Source: Kitagawia praeruptora (lineage: Eukaryota > Streptophyta > Magnoliopsida > Apiales > Apiaceae). Taken from it: a stretch of DNA of 64,000 nt. Location: positions 27,721,501 through 27,785,500 of the forward strand of contig CM075349.1 in assembly GCA_037693485.1 (NCBI GenBank), read 5' to 3'. A program made the position numbers and the translations under genes. Positions 9,944 through 19,200 of the stretch are shown here, one piece after another (positions within the stretch are counted from its first letter, which is position 1; every line of letters starts with the position of its first letter). The notes beneath the pieces are model-generated. The model ran no database searches and was not told the DNA's origin. It saw only the letters and a program-made list of their open reading frames with translations.

Positions 9944-11684
9944 TAGTAATTATACAATTATTAATTTATTTTTATTAAATAGAATTCCCGTGATATGATT
10001 AGAAAAAGAAAGGATTAGTTAGAGAAAATTCAAAAGGTAATATGTTCTAGTTGAAAAGGTAATTGATTAATTTCTAGTAATTATAATTTAATTACGTTAT
10101 TTTACTCAATACAATTGCTCGTAATGTTTTTAGAAAAGTAGAAACTAATATTGTTTGTGATATTTCTTTTAAAAGAAGGATTTAAGTTAAAAAATTTAGA
10201 AAAGACGATACATTTTAGTTGGTAATCGTTTAATTATTAATATTATAATTTTATTAGTTTATTGTATTAATAGAACCGCACATGACATAATTCTAGTTAG
10301 AGAAAATAGAAAGGTAACGTGAAAATTAAAAAGATGACATGATTTATGTGAAAAAGGTAATTTATTAGTTTATAGTAATTATAATTTAAAAATGTTATTT
10401 TACTAAATAAAATTGCTCATAGTTTTTAGAAAATGGGAAATTAATGTTGCCCGTGATATTTCTAGGAAAAAAGGATATTTAATTAGATAAAAGAGAAAAG
10501 ATGACAAGTTTTAGCTGAAAAGATAATCGGTTAATTATTACTATTATAATATTATTATTTTATTATTATTAAATAGAAATCCTCCTGATATAATTGGAAA
10601 AAAAGAGATTTTAGTAAGAGAAAAGAAAAAAGGTAATGCGTTTTGGCTGAAAAAGAAAAAGAGATATTTTAGTTAGAGAAAAGGGAAATGGTAATGTGTT
10701 TTGGCTGAAAAAAGTAATTGATTATTTAATAGTAATTATAATATAATTATGTTATTTTATTAAACAAAATTGCTCGTAGTGTTTTCGAAAAAGGAAAAAA
10801 TTTACTTAAATAAAATATAAAAGATATTTTATTTTACCTAAAAAATAAAATTATTTAGTTATTGTAAAATAGAAAAGGTAATATGTTTAACCTGAAAAAG
10901 GAAATTGATTAATAAAGGAGAAATTTTAGTTAGATAAAATATAAAAGATATTGTATTTTACTTGGAAAAAGAAATTATTTAGTTATTGAAAAATAGAAAA
11001 GATAATATGTTTAACCTGAAAAAGGAAATTGATTAGTTAGTAGGATGGATTTTATCTATAATTGAGTAAGGGTAAATAAGTAAAATCAACAGGTACAGTA
11101 CCGACCGACCAACCAAATTTTTAATGTTTTGGTTTTTATATAACAGTATAGATTATAATATTATTAGTTTATTGTATTAAATAGAACCGCCCGTGATATG
11201 ATTGGAAAAATAGAGATTTTAGATTAATATTTCCCGTGATATTTCTAAAAAAAAGGAATTTAATTAGAAAAAATAGAAAAGATTATACGTTAATTAGCTG
11301 AAAAGGTAATCGGTTAATTATTAATGTTATAATATTATAATTTCATTTTTATTAAAAAGAAACGCACGTGATATAATTGGATAAAGATAGGTTTTAGTAA
11401 GAGAAAAGAAAGATATTATATTTTACCTGAAAAAGAAAATTATTTAGTTATTGAAAAATAGAAAGATAATATGTTTAACCTGAAAAAGGAGATTGATTAG
11501 TTAACAGAATGAATTTTATCTGTAATTGAGTAAGGGTAAATAAGTAAAATCAACAGGCACCGTACTGACCGACCGACCAAACTTTTAAAGTTTCGACTTT
11601 TATATAATAGTATAGATAGATATCATATATATATTTTTATAATGAAGGATAAATAAGTAAATTTATGACGTGCCAAAAAACAGG

Positions 11685-12203
11685 TGTTGTGGAATAAAAA
11701 CTAGGTTTAAATTATTGCGGCTAGGGTTTATGTATTTAATGCTAGGGTTCGTGAGCTTCGTGCTTTAATGGCTGCTTCTGCGTTCGAGACTTAAACGGTC
11801 CTCACAGAATGCCTACGTATCTCTGTAATTAGAGAATCAAGCCAATAAAAACGTAGTTCTGAGTTGAGGGGTCTGACCCTTTATATAGGCTGAGAAGCCT
11901 AAGAATTATGGTAGGAATAGGAGACTTGGTGGGCAAGCCACCGCCTCAAGGAAGGTTCTAGACTCCTTCCTTGTAGGAATCAGTTTCCATGTTAAAATAT
12001 GTATCTTGGAGGCTAAGTCATGTAGGAATAATATCCTTATTTGACTCTTATTGCTGAGCTGATTATTATTCCTAATATTAATTACGAAATTAATATTATA
12101 ATTAGGGTTTGGGCCCACCTGGTGGGCCCTACGTTTGGACCATTCTAGGTCTAATTAATACAACATTAAATGTGTCTTTAGGGCTTACTTTTAGCCCATA
12201 TCA
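11685..12203 (-). repeat. Tat element 3' LTR
   Basis: 519 bp. Plus-strand edges are TGTTGTGG and CATATCA. On the - strand it carries a TATA box (CTATATAAAG, around 11879-11890) near its middle. Practically identical to the right-hand LTR. Confidence 0.95.
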
Positions 12204-12217
12204 TTTGCCCCCCAACT
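12204..12217 (-). other. Tat element polypurine tract
   Basis: On the - strand AGTTGGGGGGCAAA lies immediately before the 3' LTR, the normal site of plus-strand priming. Confidence 0.85.
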
Positions 12218-12359
12218 TCTAGGGAAACTGATCAGGTTTTCCTTGAAGTTATAACGGCCTTATTCGAGACTTGGGTCAGGGTTTTATTGCTCTTACGTGA
12301 GTATTTTCAACAATATCATCTTAATGTAAAGCGTGGAGCGACCGACGCATTTACGACGA

Positions 12360-12547
12360 TGTTGAACGACACTAAACGGTGTTAAATGGCACTAGACAGC
12401 GCTAATCAGCCTTAAACAATGTTTAAATAGTGTTAAACAATGTCGAATGGCATAAAAACGGCACTAACGACACTAATCGGCGCTATACGGTGCTACACCG
12501 GCACTAAACGGTGCTAATCGGCACTAAACGGTGCTAAAACAGCACTA
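12360..12547 (+). repeat. minisatellite of a CACTAAACGGTG / CTAATCGG motif
   Basis: About 190 bp consist of degenerate units of 9-12 bp around (GG)CACTAAACGGTG and GCTAATCGG, becoming cleaner toward the right end (12,470-12,545). It lies in the non-coding interval between the polypurine tract and the promoter of the antisense gene. Confidence 0.75.
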
Positions 12548-13640
12548 ATATTATATTGTGCTTCGTGCATAAAATTGTTTTTCATGTTTCCTAAGTCATT
12601 TTTGACCTGGAAATTTTGGAAAAATCAGGGTATTCTCGATCCGTATCACTTAGAAAATCTACCAAATTTTCCAAAAATTATATGGATCGCAATCGGAATT
12701 CGGGGTTTTTATTGCTTTATTTTTCTCAAATTTTTCTCATTTTTTAAGCTAAATTTGAGCTCAATTTCGAGCTCAATTTTCGAGCTCAAAACTCTCCCAG
12801 ATCGTCCCCTTTTTCCCAATTTCTTAAGTCTTTTTCGACCTGGTCCTGTCGAGCTCAATCAGTTTAATTTCGAGCTCAAAAATGAACTCAAATAGCCTCC
12901 AGGTCGCAGCCATCTTCCTTACATTTCAAGTCATTTTCGACCTAAAAATTTTGAAGAGAAATTAAGGTATTTTCGAGCTCAGTTTCAAGCTCAAATGGGG
13001 GCCAGGTCGTGGCTGATTTACAAATTTTTCAGTTCATTTTCGACCTCAAGCTGGCGACCTCAAATCAAGGGGGAAACGACCTCAAATTGAATCCAGGTCG
13101 CACAGATTTTTCCTACTTTCTAGCATAATTACGACCAGGATCTACCAACCTCATTGTAGTTTAAATTCGACCTCAAACCATGTCTCCACGACCTCAAATT
13201 GATGCGTTTTAGTTGATTTTCTGGTCGTGTAAACGAGCTCGAATTTGAATTGCAAAACGAGGTCGTGGCTGTCGACCTCCTACCACCTTTTTTTTTTTTT
13301 TTTTTTTTTTACTGTAACAGTGGGCCTTCAAAACCTTTTGGGCCTTAGGTTTAGCTTGGGCTTTTATAGGCCTTCCATCTTAGTTAAGACTGAGTCCAAG
13401 AATCATATCCTTGGCACTATTGGGTTTTAGACTCATCAGAATTTGGGGCTTCTCCTCGTGGGCCTTAATCACATGTTTGGGCCCTTCTTATTGAAGCCCT
13501 AATCGACTTTGACTTGGGCCTTAACAGGCCTGGTGTTGTTTGGGCTTTTTAGAGCCCAATTTGTGTTGATAGCCCCCAATAGTTTCCAATAGGCTATAGC
13601 CGGTTGACATTCTCCCTAACCGGTTGAAATGCCCTATTTC
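12548..13640 (+). other. non-coding upstream region with GAGCTCAA and CGACCTCAAA repeats
   Basis: No gene. Between about 12740 and 13270 there are repeated blocks of 'TTCGAGCTCAA' and '(C)GACCTCAAA', with 'CCAGGTCG' interspersed, then a 22-base T run (about 13289-13310). The left part is GC-poor; from 13310 there are GGGCCTT/GGCCTTA blocks. It lies upstream of the antisense gene and may hold its control sites. Confidence 0.6.
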
Positions 13641-13642
13641 TG

Positions 13643-13655
13643 CCTATATAAAGGC
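13643..13655 (+). promoter_or_regulatory. TATA box of the antisense gene
   Basis: CTATATAAAGG at about 13644 lies some 430 bp before the start codon at 14075. Transcription would begin near 13675, leaving a long leader rich in 'GAAGATTTGAAG' phrases. Nothing similar is closer to the start codon. Confidence 0.6.
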
Positions 13656-14074
13656 CAAGGCTTTCATTTCCATTTCATCACAAAAGTTTCTAAAAATTTT
13701 CTCTTCTAAAAGTTCTCTCTAGAGTCTCAAAGCTCTTTAAGAAATTTCCTTTGAAGAATCTGAGTTTGATCCTCGTTCTTTGAGGATTCGAAGGCATCCT
13801 TCAAGTTTTCTGGTGATTTCTCTTAAAATCTTTGAAGGTTTGAAGATTGCTCAAGGATTTCTGGAATTTTTCCATAAACTTTCCAGTTGCTGTTGAAGAT
13901 TTGAAGGACACTCAAGGTATTTTTCCAGAATTTCTAGTTTTTTAGCTTGAAGATTGCCTTTTTTCTGGGTTTTCCCTTCAATTCCTTTGAAGATTTGAAG
14001 ATTGTTCTAAAAACTTCTTCGTTTCTTGCAGATTTTCGTTGATCATCATAATTTTTCTTTGAAGATTTGAAGAA

Positions 14075-15857
14075 ATGGCTGAAGATCGTGCTTCTCAACG
14101 TTTCCAGAAACTGCAAGTGGCCTCAAAAAGAGGTATCACCATTCGTTCTTCCTCCATGAGTTTACAGGATATGATTTTAAATCGTAAAGAAGATTTTCCA
14201 TCCCTGTCACACCTTGATTCCTATAATCATAGCAACATTTTCCATGACATAGAAAAAATCACTGACTATAATAGGATGTATAAAATAGAATATCCCTATA
14301 GGCTTATCCCAGCTGAACCTGGGGATCGATCTTGCCATTGGCGCCCCAATGCACTTTGTATTTATAGGGGTGCCATTGTTGCAGGGGTTCGATTCCCTTT
14401 TCATGAGTTTATCCCTAGGCTTTTAGCAGATGTAGGAGTTAACCCTTGTCAACTTCCTCCCAATTCTTGGAGGGTGATCAACTGTTTTCTGGTCCTTTGC
14501 CTTAAAAACAAATTCCCTCTTTCTGTAGCTCTTTTTAGAAAAATATTTCAATTTAAAAATTCTGCTGAATCTACCCCGGGTTGGGTTTACATTAGTCACC
14601 GTTCTTCTACTCCTCCAATCTTTCACCCCCAATCTATTCCTGACTCCAACCCAAAGTGGAAGAAGGAGTTTATGTACTTGATATGGGATGGTGGAGATTG
14701 GGGCAATGTTTTTCGTAGTACCTTTGGTAAGGTAGTAGATGGAAGTGCCAATGACATTGAGCTGAATGAGGAAGAGACCCTTGCCTACCAGGAGCTCATC
14801 AAGGATAATTATTCTACTATGGCTTGGGATCTCCTGAATGAGTTCCAACTTAAGACTTTGGGACTTTCCCGAGTGGGCAATAAGGGTAATTTCCTTTCTT
14901 TTTGCATTCCTTTATTTGAATATGATTATCTCATACCCATTATTTGTTTTTTTTGTTTTGTAATTGCAGCTGCAACTTTTATCAACAAGACCAATGAGCC
15001 AGAAGATGGGGACACTGCTAGGCTGAAAAGGGCTCGTTCAGGGAAAGATCCTCGAGCCCCAACAGCCTCGGATGCCTACTTGAGGCCCCATGTGGCTGAT
15101 GTTGAGGAGGTAGATGGCTCCTCCAAGAGTGCTTGGCGCCCCAACTGGGGTATTAGGAAGAAAGACTCCATTGTTGGAGACTGCAAGCATGCTATGGATT
15201 GGTCCTATCACTCCATCACCCCTGGTGACTTCAAGGACTATGTATCTGGCTCCACTCTTGAAGGAGCTGAGAGTGCTGGAGCTCAGGCCTTCGCAGCTGT
15301 AAGCTCCTTTCTATCCACTCTTTTATGTACTTGTTTTGTCACCTGAACCGTGGTTTTAACTTTGTCTTTTGCAGGCTAATGCCAACTTCCAGGGAGTCGT
15401 ATTCCAAGCTAAGACTTGGCGTTCCAACTACGAGACTTACAAGGCCAAGTTTGATGACTCCCAGGATGAACTGGGCTCTGTCAAGGCCACTTTAGCGAGG
15501 AGGGAGAAAGAGCTTTTAGAGTCTCAGGCTGAAAATGTCTCTCTCAGGAAGGACAAGGACGACCTGATTGACGAATACCTTGCCTCCCAGGAGTATATGG
15601 GCTTCATGGAGAAGCATGACGACTCTCTATTCCCTTATCAGTTTACTCAGGGATGGGATGAAGCTCTTGCTGAGGTTACTAGGAGATTTCCTGGCACCCT
15701 TAGTGTTTCAGACTTCCCTAGCCCTCATGCTCCTATGGCCTTGGCAGTGCAGGACACACGGGAGGAGGACCCAGAGGATGATGAGAGGATCCTAGAGCCA
15801 GATTCCTTTGCTCACCCTGGTGCAGCCGGAGAGGATGAGCATACTGGAGATGCTTAG
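14075..15857 (+). CDS. spliced antisense gene of the Tat element (putative gypsy-type transposon protein)
   Basis: Three exons: 14075-14885, 14970-15298 and 15375-15857. The introns begin GTAATT and GTAAGC and end GCAG. The exons add to 1623 nt, a whole number of codons, giving 540 aa. The N-terminal 260 residues resemble the plant 'putative gypsy type transposon' domain (Transposase_28-like): FHEFIPRLLADVGVNPCQL, WRVINCFLVLC, GWVYISHR. The middle is polar, and the last exon has a probable coiled coil (ARREKELLESQAENVSLRKD) and an acidic tail. Tat-lineage elements are known to carry an extra gene in antisense orientation between pol and the 3' LTR; its role is unknown. It has its own TATA box and is intact, in keeping with the near-identical LTRs. 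In-frame read-through of intron 1 would also be open. Confidence 0.8.
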
Positions 15858-16239
15858 TAGCTGACATCTTTATCTTTCTATTTATGCACTCTGCCTTCGG
15901 GCATGACTTTGTATTTTCGTTAACTTATTTTGAACTAGTTGGTTATGTATTCTGCCTTCGGGCATAACTTTTAAATTCATAATCCATTGTCCTTAATGCT
16001 TCTCAACTTATTTATACTCGCATGTGTAGTCTAGCATTTTGTGCATAAATATCAATGAGTAGGGTTCATATGAAAATGTAGGATAGTCTCATTAACATGA
16101 AGAAACGGGCACAGCCCTTACATAGATACTCTATTTCCAATATCTCAAGTTTTTTTTTTAAAAAAACTTGGAATGGTTTCATCAACCTTATTTCTACTTC
16201 TATTACATAGGCAAAAAGCTAGGTCCTTTTCAGGAGAGC
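15858..16239. other. short spacer between the convergent Tat genes
   Basis: Holds the 3' trailers of both genes: the antisense gene ends at 15857 and gag-pol ends at 16240 on the other strand. A repeated phrase 'CTGCCTTCGGGCAT' occurs at about 15890 and 15950. A T/A run at 16149-16167 could form a weak hairpin. Confidence 0.6.
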
Positions 16240-19200
16240 TTAAACATAGTAAACCTTGAGGTTCAATGCATGCCAAGTCCGGGGCACCTCAACCCCGTCC
16301 AAGGTTTCCAGTTTGTAAGATCCTCGTCCTAGTGTCTTCTTGACTCGATACGGCCCTTCCCAGTTTGGGGCTAACTTTCCTTTCTGACCAACTCCAGAAG
16401 CCTCGATCTTCCTAAGAACCAAGTCACCTTGTTGAAAGAACCTCTCCTTAACCCTGTGGTTGTAGTAGAAAGATGCTTTCTTTTGATGCTCCGCATTTCT
16501 GGCATTTGCCTCATCCCTGACTTCATCAATCAAATCTAAGGCGAGCCTCATGCCTTCTTCATTAGTCTCTGGCTCGAATGCTTCAATTCTAGGTGATGCA
16601 TGCATGACTTCTAGTGGTACGACTGCCTCGGCTCCATAAGCCAGTAGGAAAGGGGTTTCCCCAGTTGTTACTTTGCAAGTAGTACGATATGCCCAAAGTA
16701 TAGGCAGTAGTTCATCCACCCAAGTATTTCTCGATCGTTCAACCCTCTTCTTAAGTCCATCAAGAATAATCCGATTGGCTACCTCAGCCTGTCCATTAGC
16801 TTGCGGGTGAGCTACCGAAGTAAAACGAAGCTCGATAGCGTTTTCCTCATAGTACTTTCTGAACTCTTCATTGTTGAATTGTGTCCCATTATCTGTCACA
16901 AGGATTCGGGGAATTCCATACCTGCAGATTATGTTCTCCCAAAAGAAATGGGAAACTTGCTTGGTGGTTATCTTGGCTAAAGGCTTAGCCTCAATCCACT
17001 TAGTGAAGTAATCAATGGCGACAATCAGAAACTTCCTTTGTGCTGAAGCCATGGGGAAAGGACCAAGAATGTCCATTCCCCACATAGCAAACGGAATGGG
17101 AGAGCTGATTGAAGTTAACCTTTCAGGCGGCTGCCTTACAACAGGGGCATGTTTCTGACATCTATCACACTTCTTGACATAATCCTGGGCATCTGCTAAC
17201 ATCTCCGGCCAATAGAATCCCAGGCGGGTAATCTTGTGAGCTAAGGCTCTGCCCCCCAAGTGCTGCCCACAGATCCCTTCATGAACTTCTTCCAATGCTT
17301 CTCTTGCCTCCTGGGGCCTTAGGCACTTCAAATACGGGATGACAAACGATCTCTTGTATAAGATGCCTTCAATCAAGGCATATCTCAATGCTCTCACTGA
17401 CAATTTTCGTGCCTCCAAGGCATCATTAGGGAGCCATCCGGTTTCTAGGTGAGCTTTAATAGGATCTATCCAACAGCCTCCAACATCGATAGGTGCTACC
17501 AACTTAGAATTGATGGTCGGGGCCTTCAAGACCTGGAAGTAAACACTACCTGCATAATTCTCTATTTCAGAAGAAGCGAACTTAGAGAGGGCATCGGCCT
17601 TAACGTTCTCTTCCCTAGGAATGTGCTCCAGGTAGCACTCCTCAAACTGAGTCATAACAGCTCTCACGACTCTGAGGTATTTTGCCATAGTTTCATCCTT
17701 GGCCTCAAACTCACCATTCACTTGCGAGACTACCAGTCTTGAATCTCCACACACCTTGAGGTTCTTGACCCTCATGACTCTGGCCAATCCCAATCCAGCT
17801 ATTAATGCTTCATATTCAGCTTCATTGTTGGTTGTAGGAAAGTCCAACTTCAAAGCGTATTCAACCGTGAATCCATCGGGGCTTTGCAAAACCAAACCTG
17901 CACCACTAGATTTTGTTTTTGATGCTCCATCAAAATAGAGCACCCAATACTCCTTCTGATCAGGTACTTCATCTTTACTCTCATCTCCAGGGGTGGTTAC
18001 TATCTCCTGCCCCCCGACTTCTTGATTGCCAATGGTACATTCAACCAAGAAGTCAGCTAATGCCTGAGCTTTGATGGCTGTCCGAGGCTTATATGCAATG
18101 TCAAATTCTCCGAGTTCGATTGCCCACTTAATTAACCTTCCACTGACCTTAGGGCTGTGCAAGATACTTCTCAACTGCTGGTCCGTCAGGACTTCAATCT
18201 TGTGTGACTGAAAATAAGGTCGTAGTTTCCTTGAAGCCGTTACCAAGGCTAAAGCAAACTTCTCAATGGTGGAATAGTTTAACTCAGCTCCATGCAACAC
18301 CTTACTCACATAGTATATAGGTTTCTGAACCTTGTTCTCTTCCCTTATGAGGACGGCACTCAATGCTTGCTCAGATACCGCCAGGTATAGATAAAGAGTC
18401 TCTCCGATGCTAGGCTTGGCCAACAGCGGGGCTTCAGCCATGTACTTCTTCAATTGCTCAAAGGCCTCTTGGCTTTCAGGTGTCCATTCAAAATTCTTTA
18501 CCTTCTTTAATGTTTGAAAGAAAGGTAAACACTTATCACCAGATTTAGAGATGAACCTCCCTAAGGCCGCTACTCGGCCTGTCAACTTCTGCACATCTCT
18601 TATCGAACGTGGTGGTTCCATGTCTAAAATCGCCTTGATCTTGTCAGGATTGGCCTCAATGCCTCTCTTTGAAACCATCAGTCCCAAAAACTTTCCAGAT
18701 CCAACGCCAAAGGCACACTTAGCGGGATTCAACATCATCTTATGGTGCCTCAGCACTTCAAATGCCTCTTCGAGGTGCTTAATATGATCATCCTTGAGTA
18801 GGCTCTTGACTAACATGTCATCAACATACACCTCCATGGTTTTTCCAATCAGATGGGCAAACATCTTATTCACCAAGCGTTGGTAAGTAGCTCCTGCATT
18901 CTTTAGACCAAATGCCATAACAAGATAACAGAAGACACCAAAGTCAGTTATGAAAGATACCTTAGGGATGTCATCTTTGTGCATCTTAATCTGATTATAG
19001 CCGCTGAATCCATCCATGAAGCTTAACATCTCATGTCCAGCTGTGGCATCTATCAGCATGTCAATCCTTGGAAGGGGGAAACAATCTTTTGGACATGCAT
19101 CATTCAGGTCGGTGAAGTCTATACACATCCTCCACTTCCCATTCGCTTTCTTGACCATCACAGGGTTTGCTAACCATTCGGGAAACTGAATTTCTTCAAT

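Larger units (their letters stand above)
9392..11684 (-). mobile_element. Helitron-like non-coding region, - strand (left part)
   Basis: AT-rich sequence with many degenerate internal copies of blocks such as 'GGTAAT(C/T)G(G/A)TTAAT', 'AATTGCTCGTA' and 'CCTGAAAAAG'. Two sites look like Helitron 5' ends on the - strand: plus-strand TTTATATAACAGTATAGA ending 11152 and TTTATATAATAGTATAGA ending 11616. The sequence at the Tat insertion site (GTGCCAAAAAACAGG) continues on the far side of the Tat element at 22510, ending in another copy of the 5' terminus at 22557. No Rep/helicase coding sequence is visible, so this is a non-autonomous, partly tandem cluster. Confidence 0.5.

Noticed and set aside
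12575..12895. 106-codon frame rich in Phe
   Set aside because: It lies in the repeat field of the Tat non-coding region, with low-complexity sequence.
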